8,940 nucleotides of DNA from Rhodospirillaceae bacterium (GTDB lineage Bacteria; Pseudomonadota; Alphaproteobacteria; MPNO01; UBA2964): assembly GCA_002724505.1 (NCBI GenBank), contig PBOV01000130.1, positions 1 to 8,940 on the forward strand, in the 5' to 3' direction. How positions within the stretch are numbered: the stretch's first letter is position 1; each line of letters opens with the position of its first letter. A program made the translations under genes and the position numbers. Below the pieces are notes generated by a model. That model searched no databases and was not told where the DNA came from. It saw nothing but the letters and a program-made list of their open reading frames with translations. This document shows, piece by piece, positions 1 to 7,579 of the stretch.

Positions 1-1
1 A

Positions 2-196
2 AAAATTATTGCCTCAAGCGGCTTTGGGCCAGCTAAATGTCATTTACTAGCAGAAGCTAGGGCACCTGTAGATGTTATTGGAACTGGCAGTTATCTGCCT
101 ACAACCTGGAGTGAAACATACGCCACAGCTGACATCATTGAATATGATGGAACTGCCCGGGTTAAACTGGGCCGAGAGTTCCTTCTTCGTCGTTAG
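2..196 (+). CDS. pncB: Probable nicotinate phosphoribosyltransferase, C-terminal fragment (5' end outside window)
   Basis: Reading in frame from base 2 gives 64 residues ending at TAG (194-196). The fragment starts KIIASSGFGPAKCHLLAEA, continues with VDVIGTGSYLP and TYATADIIEYDG, and ends RVKLGREFLLRR. From memory of the family, the GTGSYLP and TADI-x-x-YDG-x-x-RVK-x-GREFL pattern is that of the C-terminal end of alphaproteobacterial nicotinate phosphoribosyltransferases. These enzymes join nicotinate to PRPP to form nicotinate mononucleotide in the cytoplasmic NAD salvage pathway. The catalytic core lies to the left of the window, so substrate residues cannot be checked. The gene is convergent with the minus-strand transporter gene, and their 3' ends overlap by 35 bases (162-196). 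The call rests on remembered similarity over a short tail; another enzyme of the same phosphoribosyltransferase fold is possible. Confidence 0.72.
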   Translation, partial: KIIASSGFGPAKCHLLAEARAPVDVIGTGSYLPTTWSETYATADIIEYDGTARVKLGREFLLRR

Positions 197-1073
197 CTGC
201 TTTCTTATTAGTAGATTCTTTAAACAAAACATAATAAGAACTAGCAAAAATCATTCCTGCGCCCAACCATGTCCAGGGGGATGGTAATTCACTAAATAAG
301 ATAAATGCGATTAAAACGCTGGCGGGCAAACGCACAAAATTGAATGGTTGGACCACCCTTGCATCTGCTGCGCGCACGGAATACGCATGAAAAAGCCCTG
401 CTAAAAGTTGTAACGTTCCCAGAGCAAAGATCAACGGAAGGTCGGACCAGACAGGCGTTTTCCAAACAATTAACGCCGGACCCAGCGCCAAAGGAAAAGC
501 AATAAGTTGGCCATAAAAAGTGATTTGAGCTGGTGAATCCGTCTTTGATAATGACTTTATACAAATGTTCGTTCCAGCATACGTTACGGCTGTCACTAAT
601 ACGGCAATAGCCGCGATTGTAATTGCGATTATTCCGGGCCGTAATATGATCAACGCACCAATAAATGCGACGCCGCACGCTACCCAAGCCTCGATACCAG
701 CTTTTTCCTTCAGCAGGAGAACAGCCAAGACAATGGTGATAATGGGCACCAAGAATAAAAGGGCATACACCTCACCAATCGGCATATTGGCTAATCCATA
801 AAATACACAAACCATCCCTGTGTAGCTTAAAGATGTTCGCAGCAGGTAAAGCGGCAAACGTTTCGTTGAAAGCTTTCCGAGACGTGAGGTTCGATACATC
901 CATGGGGCCAAAAGTAAAAGCCCCACGGCGCTCCGAAAAAAAACTAGTTGAAACGTATTATAGGCGCCGGAAAGTTCCCGAATACAGGCAGCAGAAATAG
1001 CGATCATAACGGAAGCAGCACACATCCATAGCGCGCCACGAACAGCTGGCCGTTTAAATATTTCCCAATCCAC
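162..1073 (-). CDS. EamA/DMT-superfamily membrane transporter, substrate unknown
   Basis: This encodes 303 residues from a GTG start and is strongly hydrophobic, with about ten likely membrane segments arranged as two similar halves, the layout of EamA-domain drug/metabolite transporters. Recognisable pieces include FFRSAVGLLLLAPW in the first half, the TSLSYTGMVCVFYGLANMP stretch followed by GEVYALLFLVPI, then LKEKAGIEAWVACGVAFIGA, and a second-half end of FSELPSPWTWLGAGMIF. A hydrophilic tail (STNKKAANDEEGTLGPV) follows. Substrates of such proteins cannot be predicted from sequence. The open frame extends up to an ATG at 1139, but that would overlap the SURF1 gene by 67 bases. I chose GTG at 1071-1073, which shares one base with the SURF1 TAG stop and has AGGGG eight bases upstream, and gives the usual family length near 300. 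The position suggests co-translation with the oxidase operon, but a role in oxidase biogenesis is only inference. Confidence 0.88.
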   Translation of the reverse strand: MDWEIFKRPAVRGALWMCAASVMIAISAACIRELSGAYNTFQLVFFRSAVGLLLLAPWMYRTSRLGKLSTKRLPLYLLRTSLSYTGMVCVFYGLANMPIGEVYALLFLVPIITIVLAVLLLKEKAGIEAWVACGVAFIGALIILRPGIIAITIAAIAVLVTAVTYAGTNICIKSLSKTDSPAQITFYGQLIAFPLALGPALIVWKTPVWSDLPLIFALGTLQLLAGLFHAYSVRAADARVVQPFNFVRLPASVLIAFILFSELPSPWTWLGAGMIFASSYYVLFKESTNKKAANDEEGTLGPV

Positions 1074-1792
1074 TAACGACGCCCCTGCCACCAATAAGCA
1101 ATCGAGAGCAACAAAAGACCGAATGCCATAAAAAACCATGTCAGGGCATAACTTAGATGATTATTATTCGGCAACGGGTTTACAACACCCCCTATTGGAA
1201 ATCGACTAGGCTTCAAGGGTGCAACTGCAGTCAGCCAAAATGCCGCAACCCTTTTTAGGCTCAGTTTCTTTGCCATTGTGGTAGGTTCAATTCGAAACCA
1301 CTGGTTCTCCTCCGGAACGTTTTCTGGCTCAAAATATCCCAGCCTACGAGGCCATCTAGTAATACCCACCAATCGAGTATCTCCGAATTCCGGTATAATA
1401 CTTTTCAGTGCCACCCCCTTGCTCAAGCCCGGAACCCAACCGCGATTAACTAACACTATAGAACCTGATGAAAGTTCCAAAGGTGTTACCACATGCCAGC
1501 CGGGAGCCCCTCGATACGATCTTGGGCCGATCAAAATCGTCTTTTTATTAAGAAATCTGCCTCTTATTTCTACGCGGCGAAATTGTAAAGGTTTGCTAGT
1601 TAAAGGCGACGAAATAACAAGCGGCGGCAGGGCCATTTTTGTTTGTCTTTCTTTAATCAGACCTTCCTTCCAGGCGAGGCGATGTAGTTGCCATGTCCCT
1701 AATCCTACAAGAACAAAAAAAACGCCAATCGCAATGATTGCCAATCCTTTGTAAGGCCTCTTCCCCTTTTCTCTAAGTTCCGCGTCACTCAT
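1073..1792 (-). CDS. SURF1 family cytochrome c oxidase assembly protein
   Basis: This 239-residue protein has the SURF1 layout: one membrane helix near the N terminus (about 17-33), a large extracytoplasmic domain, and a second helix near the C terminus (about 215-234). Visible family marks are GLGTWQLHRLAWKEGLI at 30-46, the LVNRGWVP segment at 114-121, the ENQWFRIEP segment near 162-170, and NNHLSYALTWF at 210-220. SURF1 proteins assist assembly of the heme a3-CuB centre of subunit I, and bacterial homologues have been reported to bind heme a. The ATG at 1790-1792 overlaps the stop of the DUF983 gene by eight bases (ATGAGTGA), and the TAG stop shares a base with the GTG of the next gene. 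This points to translational coupling at both ends. Length and domain content are normal. Confidence 0.95.
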   Translation of the reverse strand: MSDAELREKGKRPYKGLAIIAIGVFFVLVGLGTWQLHRLAWKEGLIKERQTKMALPPLVISSPLTSKPLQFRRVEIRGRFLNKKTILIGPRSYRGAPGWHVVTPLELSSGSIVLVNRGWVPGLSKGVALKSIIPEFGDTRLVGITRWPRRLGYFEPENVPEENQWFRIEPTTMAKKLSLKRVAAFWLTAVAPLKPSRFPIGGVVNPLPNNNHLSYALTWFFMAFGLLLLSIAYWWQGRR

Positions 1793-2162
1793 TATATTTA
1801 TGACGCAAGTTTTTAAAATGGATTGCTATCAAGGTTGCCTTCACCGGTCTTAGAAAGGCAACACCTAAGACCATAATTACTGGAGGCCAAATCATTAAAT
1901 GTAGCCAAATGGGCGGCGCAAAAGCTACTTCAAACCAAAAAACCAATGGCACTATCAACGCGCCAAGAATGAAAATTACAAACACGGAAGCCCCATCACC
2001 AGTATCATGCGGAGACAAGTCGAGGCCACAACAAGCACAACAATTAGTAACTGTTAGGAGACCGTTATAAATTTCTCCCTGTCCGCAACGGGGACATCGG
2101 CACCTTATACCCGTCCTTGTCGGCCGAATCCGAGGAAAATGGCTTGGGGCTTTCCTAACCAT
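1785..2162 (-). CDS. DUF983 family membrane protein of the oxidase operon
   Basis: This encodes 125 residues. The N-terminal third carries two paired-cysteine motifs, CPRCG at 23-27 and CACCG at 42-46, with extra cysteines at 21 and 41, which looks like a zinc-ribbon-type metal site. A short HDTGDGASVF segment (52-60) follows, and then two hydrophobic helices at about 58-79 and 84-104, with a basic tail. This is the arrangement of DUF983 proteins, which often lie in alphaproteobacterial cta/cox operons between subunit III and SURF1. Their biochemical role is not established; assistance in oxidase assembly is inferred from neighbourhood. The start is well supported: GGGGAGGG stands six bases before the ATG, the best ribosome-binding site in the cluster. 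The stop codon lies inside the first codons of the SURF1 gene. Confidence 0.9.
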   Translation of the reverse strand: MVRKAPSHFPRIRPTRTGIRCRCPRCGQGEIYNGLLTVTNCCACCGLDLSPHDTGDGASVFVIFILGALIVPLVFWFEVAFAPPIWLHLMIWPPVIMVLGVAFLRPVKATLIAIHFKNLRHKYNE

Positions 2163-2168
2163 TCAATT

Positions 2169-2176
2169 CCCTCCCC
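2169..2176 (-). promoter_or_regulatory. Strong Shine-Dalgarno site for the DUF983 gene
   Basis: On the minus strand the sequence GGGGAGGG lies six bases before the ATG at 2160-2162. It fixes the start of the DUF983 gene. It is clearly stronger than the sites before ctaE or ctaB, which may help offset the 76-base gap after ctaE. Confidence 0.75.
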
Positions 2177-2184
2177 AAAATTAA

Positions 2185-2214
2185 TCACGCCAGTAATCAA
2201 GGTATGTCGCGTGA
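2185..2214 (-). repeat. Inverted repeat in the ctaE-DUF983 gap
   Basis: TCACGC and GCGTGA form perfect six-base arms separated by 18 bases. On the minus strand the second arm is followed by TTAATTTT. This could be a weak intercistronic hairpin or partial attenuator between ctaE and the DUF983 gene, but the stem is short and the loop long, so it may be chance. Confidence 0.25.
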
Positions 2215-2238
2215 ACATTTCCGTTGGGTAAATACAGA

Positions 2239-3099
2239 TTAATGCGTGACCGCGTTTCCGGCACCCCACCAGTAGATACAGCAGAAAAGAAAGAGCCAGA
2301 CGACGTCAACGAAATGCCAATACCATGCAGCGGCTTCAAAGCCAAAATGGTGATCTGTCTTAAAGTGATCTTTGTAAGTTCGATAAAAACAAACGATTAG
2401 AAAGGTCGTGCCAACTATGACGTGAAAACCGTGAAAACCAGTCGCCATGAAGAATACCGTCGGATAAATTCCGCCCTTACCCGAAGCCCCCTCTTCGAAT
2501 GCAAAACTAAAGGCAGCATGGGCATATTCGTAGCCCTGTACACCAGAGAAAACGAGTCCAAGGAAAATTGTAAGGCCTAAACCCTGCAAAACATGGTCTT
2601 TATTACCCTCCAGTAATGCATGGTGCGCCCAGGTCAAAGTTACTCCGGAAGTGAGAAGGATAAGAGTATTCAAAAATGGGAGACCCCACGGATCAAAGGG
2701 AATTATCCCGGGAGGGGGCCAAGTACCGTTAATAGTCTCTGGCGGAAACAGACTCGCATTAAAAAATGCCCAGAACCACGCAACGAAAAACATTACTTCT
2801 GAAGCGATAAACAATGCCATCCCGTAGCGCATACCTATTTGAACCGGAATTGAATGATGCCCTTGAAATGTTGCCTCTATTGCCACATCCCGGAACCAAA
2901 AAAACATCGTAGTCGCGACACCGAGGAAACCGAGTGCTAACATCCAAGAACCACCGTCATGCATATAAATAACGGTTCCAAGCGTCAGCAGGCCACCACT
3001 AAGGGCGCCAACTACTGGCCATGGGCTTGGATCGACAAGATGCCAAGGATGTTTGTTTTCTTCGCCATGCACTTCGGCGGTATCAGCGGGTGCAACCAT
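2239..3099 (-). CDS. ctaE: Cytochrome c oxidase subunit III (aa3 type)
   Basis: The 286-residue protein has seven likely membrane helices and the standard length for bacterial subunit III. Family hallmarks are WFRDVAIEATFQGHH at 68-82, the conserved membrane glutamate at position 101 in ASEVMFFVAWFWAFF, WPPPGI at 127-132, TGFHGFHVIVGT at 220-231, and the C-terminal WHFVDVVWLFLF at 261-272. Subunit III binds the core of complex IV in the inner membrane. In the Paracoccus/Rhodobacter enzymes it is known to sustain proton uptake through the D pathway and to protect the active site from turnover inactivation. The start is ATG at 3097-3099, with ACGGGA about ten bases upstream, a modest ribosome-binding site. 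The gene follows ctaG by 31 bases, the usual alphaproteobacterial order. Nothing is truncated. Confidence 0.98.
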   Translation of the reverse strand: MVAPADTAEVHGEENKHPWHLVDPSPWPVVGALSGGLLTLGTVIYMHDGGSWMLALGFLGVATTMFFWFRDVAIEATFQGHHSIPVQIGMRYGMALFIASEVMFFVAWFWAFFNASLFPPETINGTWPPPGIIPFDPWGLPFLNTLILLTSGVTLTWAHHALLEGNKDHVLQGLGLTIFLGLVFSGVQGYEYAHAAFSFAFEEGASGKGGIYPTVFFMATGFHGFHVIVGTTFLIVCFYRTYKDHFKTDHHFGFEAAAWYWHFVDVVWLFLFCCIYWWGAGNAVTH

Positions 3100-3130
3100 T
3101 GTTTTTTTCCCGTGGTTTGTTTTATCTCAA

Positions 3131-3736
3131 TTAATTCATCGCTTTAAGAGAAGACCCTTTCAGCGATATCTTTTTTGTCCAAGCAGGTTTTTTAGACAAC
3201 TTATTTTCAGAGCCTGCAGCTTTAAAAAACGTGTATGAAAGTGTAATCGTATCGACATCGTCAAGTCTTCTGTCATCCGAAAATGCCGGGTCGATATGGA
3301 ACTGAACTGGGAAGTCAACTGTTTCGCCCGCTTTCAACGTTTGTTCAGTAAAACAGAAACATTCAACCTTGTTGAAATACTTACCGGCCTTATTGGGAAC
3401 AACGTTAAAGGTCGCAGTGCCCGTTACATCAAAATTCGTAAGAGATTTAGCCTGATAAAAGGCCAAAACAGGTTCACCAATCTTCACAGAAACAGCGTTC
3501 TGAACCGCTTGAAATTCCCAAGGTAATTCTAAATTTGTGTCGGCGTTAAACCGTACGGTTATTTTACGATCCAAAACTCTCTTTGAGCTGCCCTTTGCAA
3601 TCTGCGTTGTTCCCCCATACCCGGTCACCTTGCAAAACAACTCATACAGTGGCACTGCATAGGCGGTCAGTGTTGTCATAGCGCCAAGTATGCAGATCAC
3701 TCCAAAAATTGTATATGTCTTGCCATACCGGCTCAT
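3131..3736 (-). CDS. ctaG: Cox11-type copper chaperone CtaG for the CuB site
   Basis: This 201-residue protein has a single N-terminal membrane anchor (about 8-29) and a periplasmic domain. It carries the Cox11 signatures: LFCKVTGYGGTTQ at 33-45 with Cys35, and the copper-binding pair CFCF at 126-129 (Cys126 and Cys128) followed by TEQ, then FPVQFHIDP at 142-150 and LSYTFFK near the end of the fold. Proteins of this family deliver copper to the CuB centre of subunit I. All three copper-related cysteines are present, so it looks functional. This is the Cox11 family, not the unrelated multi-spanning CtaG of Bacillus. The ATG overlaps the stop of the small CoxF-like gene in an ATGA arrangement, which suggests coupled translation. 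Confidence 0.97.
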   Translation of the reverse strand: MSRYGKTYTIFGVICILGAMTTLTAYAVPLYELFCKVTGYGGTTQIAKGSSKRVLDRKITVRFNADTNLELPWEFQAVQNAVSVKIGEPVLAFYQAKSLTNFDVTGTATFNVVPNKAGKYFNKVECFCFTEQTLKAGETVDFPVQFHIDPAFSDDRRLDDVDTITLSYTFFKAAGSENKLSKKPAWTKKISLKGSSLKAMN

Positions 3737-3858
3737 ACACTAATCCCCATACGAACAACTGAAATTATATAAAATAGGCCTACCATCCCGATCAAAACAG
3801 CCAGAATAGCCCTGTTACGGCGTTTCTGACGGATGTTCTGTGGCTTCTGCTTCTCCAT
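3733..3858 (-). CDS. CoxF-like 41-residue membrane protein of the oxidase operon
   Basis: This small gene fills the gap between ctaB and ctaG. It translates as 41 residues: a basic start MEKQKPQNIRQKRRNR, then one membrane helix, ILAVLIGMVGLFYIISVV (18-35), and RMGISV at the end. The topology is probably N-in with a short outer tail. A small one-helix protein in this exact slot, with a basic head and a helix close to its C terminus, is what is called CoxF in several Alphaproteobacteria; its function is poorly defined. The frame is supported by GGTGGG six bases before the ATG at 3856-3858, by a 14-base gap after the ctaB stop, and by a four-base ATGA overlap with ctaG. An in-frame ATG two codons earlier (3862-3864) lies too close to that site to be preferred. 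The family name is inferred from position and shape, not from an alignment. Confidence 0.85.
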   Translation of the reverse strand: MEKQKPQNIRQKRRNRAILAVLIGMVGLFYIISVVRMGISV

Positions 3859-3872
3859 GGTCATCCCACCGG

Positions 3873-4790
3873 CTACCCAGTCAATCCGACCGCTTTGTCT
3901 GCGATCAACGCAGCAAACAACAGAAACAAATAAAGAATGGAGAAGGCAAAGGTTCGTCGCGCATAACTATCTCCCTCTTCCCGATAGACCGCCAGCGCGA
4001 ACCCACCAAAAACCAGCCCGAGAAAGCCCGCAAAACTTCCAAAAAACCAACTAGACATGCCAATAAAAGTCGGCGCCATACCTAGCGGGGCCAAGAGGAA
4101 AGAGTATAAAATTATCTGACGCTTAGTTTCCCGCTCACCGGCAACAACCGGCAACATGGGTACGCCTGCTTTTTCATAATCGCCACGACGATATAACGCT
4201 AGGGACCAAAAATGGGGTGGTGTCCACATAAAAATGATAGCAAACAAGACAATCGAGCTTAACGAGATATCCCCAGTCACGGCAGCCCACCCGACCATTG
4301 GCGGGAAGGCTCCTGCAGCGCCGCCAATCACAATATTCTGTGGAGTACGACGTTTTAGCCACATAGTATAAATAAAAACATAAAAAACTATCGTAAAGGC
4401 CAACAAAGCTGAAGCTGTCCAGTCAACGGCTATACCCATCACCATTACAGACCATGCCGCTAGTGCAACACCGAATGCCAAAGCAGCACCCGGTTCGATA
4501 CGGCCCTGCGGAACCGGACGTTCCGCCGTGCGAGTCATAACCGCATCAATATCGCGGTCGTACCACATATTAATTGCCCCGGACGCTCCCGCTCCAACCG
4601 CGATACACAAAACCGCAACGGCCCCGATAACAGGATGGATAGAGCCAGGGGCAAGGAAAAGGCCAGCAAAACCAGTAAAAACTACAAGTGACATTACACG
4701 AGGCTTAAGGAGAGTGATATAATCGACGACGTCTCCGCCGGCCTCTACCCCTGCCGTCATTGTCAAATTACTAGACTTTTCAGTCACCAC
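3873..4790 (-). CDS. ctaB: Protoheme IX farnesyltransferase (heme O synthase)
   Basis: The 305-residue protein is a UbiA-superfamily prenyltransferase with about nine membrane helices. It attaches a farnesyl group to heme b to give heme O, the precursor of the heme A used by the oxidase encoded alongside. The first aspartate-rich motif is clear: NMWYDRDID at 74-82 with Asn74, Asp78 and Asp82, followed by [12 protein letters not shown] at 87-98. [10 protein letters not shown] at 28-37, [20 protein letters not shown] at 145-164 and [11 protein letters not shown] at 189-199 are also typical. The start is uncertain: two adjacent GTG codons (4788-4790 and 4785-4787) follow only a weak AAGAAAG, and an ATG at 4758-4760 has no evident ribosome-binding site. 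I keep the first GTG. The gene follows ctaD by 26 bases. Heme A synthase (ctaA) is not in this window. Confidence 0.97.
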   Translation of the reverse strand: MVTEKSSNLTMTAGVEAGGDVVDYITLLKPRVMSLVVFTGFAGLFLAPGSIHPVIGAVAVLCIAVGAGASGAINMWYDRDIDAVMTRTAERPVPQGRIEPGAALAFGVALAAWSVMVMGIAVDWTASALLAFTIVFYVFIYTMWLKRRTPQNIVIGGAAGAFPPMVGWAAVTGDISLSSIVLFAIIFMWTPPHFWSLALYRRGDYEKAGVPMLPVVAGERETKRQIILYSFLLAPLGMAPTFIGMSSWFFGSFAGFLGLVFGGFALAVYREEGDSYARRTFAFSILYLFLLFAALIADKAVGLTG

Positions 4791-4816
4791 TAGACTTTCT
4801 TACCAATCAATTAAAA

Positions 4817-6421
<1,605 letters not shown>

Positions 6422-6437
6422 CTACCTGCCTTCTTGC

Positions 6438-7316
6438 TCAACGAGCTGAGTTATTAAGTTTTGCGACGTTACGTCGCTGTGGCGGAAATGGTTTAAGACC
6501 TGCCGCCTTACGTTTTTCGGATACCCAATCCGCAAATGCCGCCTTGGAAACGACCTTAACTTTTATAGGCATAAATCCGTGTAATTGACCGCAAAGTTCG
6601 GAGCACTGCCCGTAATATGTCCCCACCTTATTAACATTAAACCAAGTTTGGTTTAAACGCCCAGGGACAGCATCGATCTTGACCCCAAATGCCGGAACAG
6701 CCCATGCATGCAATACATCGTTTGAGGTCACCTGGACGCGAACAGTAGTATCTACTGGCACCACAACTTCGGCATCAGCTTCTAGTAACCGCTTAGGATT
6801 TTTGACGTTGTTTTCTTTGGCCCATTTCGTAAGATCCGAATCCTGGACCATGCTCGCCACAAAGGAGAATTTGCCATGATCGGGATATTCATAACCCCAG
6901 TTCCACTGATTTCCGATCGCCTTAATAGTCATATCTGCTTTCGGGATCACATCTGATTTGTAAAGCAACTTAAAAGATGGCACTGCGATGACTACAAGGA
7001 TGATGACAGGAACAATTGTCCAGGCCATTTCCAAAGTCGCGTGATGTGTCGTCGTGGACGGCACTGGATTTCTTTTTGCGCTAAACTTCCACATTGTATA
7101 GATCAGCAGCACTAGAACAAAAACTGTGATCAACGTGATGACAATCAAAAGTAAGTCATGAAATTCATTGACATCTTCCATAACTGTCGTGACCGCTGGT
7201 TGAAAACCTTTCTGCCAGGGCACTGCCGACGACGCAAGAATACTAGTTGGAAACATCCCGAGGGATAGACCGGCTAATCCTGATAAACTCGTCGAAAGAA
7301 TATTATTAAACCGCAT
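6438..7316 (-). CDS. ctaC: Cytochrome c oxidase subunit II with CuA site
   Basis: The 292-residue protein starts with a signal-like segment (about 1-29, ending TSILASSA), then has two membrane helices (about 54-77 and 97-119) and a periplasmic cupredoxin domain. The CuA ligands are all present: His203 (DVLHAWAVP), then Cys238, Glu240, Cys242, His246 and Met249 in GQCSELCGQLHGFMP. The aromatic stretch NQWNWGYEYPD (136-146) corresponds to the electron-entry region for cytochrome c; Asn139 replaces the tyrosine found in the common QWYW version. There is no fused cytochrome c domain, so an external cytochrome c is the donor. It is the first gene of the operon, with ATG at 7314-7316 and GGAAGAGAG just upstream. 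Regulation probably comes from the divergent region shared with tldD. Confidence 0.98.
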   Translation of the reverse strand: MRFNNILSTSLSGLAGLSLGMFPTSILASSAVPWQKGFQPAVTTVMEDVNEFHDLLLIVITLITVFVLVLLIYTMWKFSAKRNPVPSTTTHHATLEMAWTIVPVIILVVIAVPSFKLLYKSDVIPKADMTIKAIGNQWNWGYEYPDHGKFSFVASMVQDSDLTKWAKENNVKNPKRLLEADAEVVVPVDTTVRVQVTSNDVLHAWAVPAFGVKIDAVPGRLNQTWFNVNKVGTYYGQCSELCGQLHGFMPIKVKVVSKAAFADWVSEKRKAAGLKPFPPQRRNVAKLNNSAR

Positions 7317-7392
7317 TGCTCTCTTCCGTTCATTATCTCATACAACCAAACACAACGAAGCAGTCCCTGCCAGAAAATGAAAAGCCACCGAG

Positions 7393-7420
7393 GGTACTAC
7401 GATCTCCCGGGACAAGTACC
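7393..7420 (-). repeat. Inverted repeat in the ctaC leader
   Basis: GGTACT and AGTACC form perfect six-base arms around a 16-base interior that itself contains the palindrome TCCCGGGA, with its centre offset by two bases. It could form a leader hairpin or be a DNA-binding site. It lies about 75-105 bases before the ctaC start. The support is only the symmetry. Confidence 0.25.
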
Positions 7421-7437
7421 AAGAAGAATCTCCAGGC

Positions 7438-7443
7438 ATAATA
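7438..7443 (-). promoter_or_regulatory. Candidate proximal -10 element for ctaC
   Basis: On the minus strand TATTAT matches the sigma-70 -10 consensus at five of six positions. No good -35 hexamer lies 16-18 bases upstream, as is usual for activator-dependent promoters. The GCGAC dyad is centred about 50 bases further upstream. The leader would be about 115 bases. This is a prediction from pattern only. Confidence 0.3.
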
Positions 7444-7482
7444 ACCTAAGGTTTGGGACGTCTGATAGCGTAAGCCGCCGAC

Positions 7483-7497
7483 GCGACCCTATGTCGC
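7483..7497 (-). promoter_or_regulatory. Candidate RegA/PrrA/ActR/RegR-type redox regulator binding site
   Basis: The minus-strand sequence GCGACATAGGGTCGC is a perfect dyad, GCGAC-N5-GTCGC. It matches the RegR-type consensus that I recall, GNGRCRTTNNGNCGC, at every fixed position but one (A instead of T at position 8). These response regulators control respiratory and nitrogen genes according to redox state in many Alphaproteobacteria, and terminal oxidases are among their known targets. The site lies about 170 bases upstream of the ctaC start. Confidence 0.45.
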
Positions 7498-7531
7498 AAC
7501 CGAACTCGCACAGTTTGTGAATGTTATGATA

Positions 7532-7559
7532 ATGATATGTTAATAACATACCTAACCAA
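7532..7559 (-). promoter_or_regulatory. Candidate distal promoter reading toward ctaC
   Basis: On the minus strand TTGGTT (7554-7559) and TATCAT (7532-7537) are separated by 16 bases. The first matches the -35 consensus at three positions, the second matches the -10 at five. The 15-base palindrome fills the spacer and part of the -10, so a bound regulator would block it. In AT-rich sequence such matches arise easily by chance. Confidence 0.22.
7536..7550. promoter_or_regulatory. Perfect 15-base palindrome, candidate operator
   Basis: TATGTTA-A-TAACATA has seven-base arms around one central base. An additional ATGTTAT half-site lies 16 bases to the left (7521-7527), in the same orientation as the left arm. 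Such symmetry in a divergent promoter region suggests a dimeric regulator site. It does not fit the FNR/CRP consensus (TTGAT-N4-ATCAA), and I cannot name the regulator. Confidence 0.4.
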
Positions 7560-7579
7560 TTGACAGGAAATTTCGTGAA

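Noticed and set aside
72..287. A 71-codon plus-strand frame at the left edge.
   Set aside because: It is out of frame with the pncB-like tail and overlaps the transporter gene; its translation is not recognisable.
1278..1754. A 158-codon plus-strand frame opposite SURF1.
   Set aside because: It is a shadow of the SURF1 gene; the translation has no coherent domain, and SURF1 motifs fix the real strand.
2185..2214. A possible Rho-independent terminator after ctaE.
   Set aside because: Six-base arms with an 18-base loop and an interrupted T run are too weak to call a terminator. It is kept only as an inverted repeat.
7332..7337. GATAAT close to the ctaC start as a -10 element.
   Set aside because: Transcription would begin within about ten bases of the ATG, inside the ribosome-binding site, and no -35 is present.
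7338..7439. A 33-codon minus-strand frame in the ctaC leader that ends 21 bases before ctaC.
   Set aside because: It has no good ribosome-binding site, its ATG overlaps the candidate -10, and its translation shows no recognisable leader-peptide feature. Chance is more likely.
7560..7565. TTGACA, a perfect -35 hexamer on the plus strand upstream of tldD.
   Set aside because: No -10-like hexamer occurs 16-18 bases downstream; the sequence there is CCTCCA or similar.
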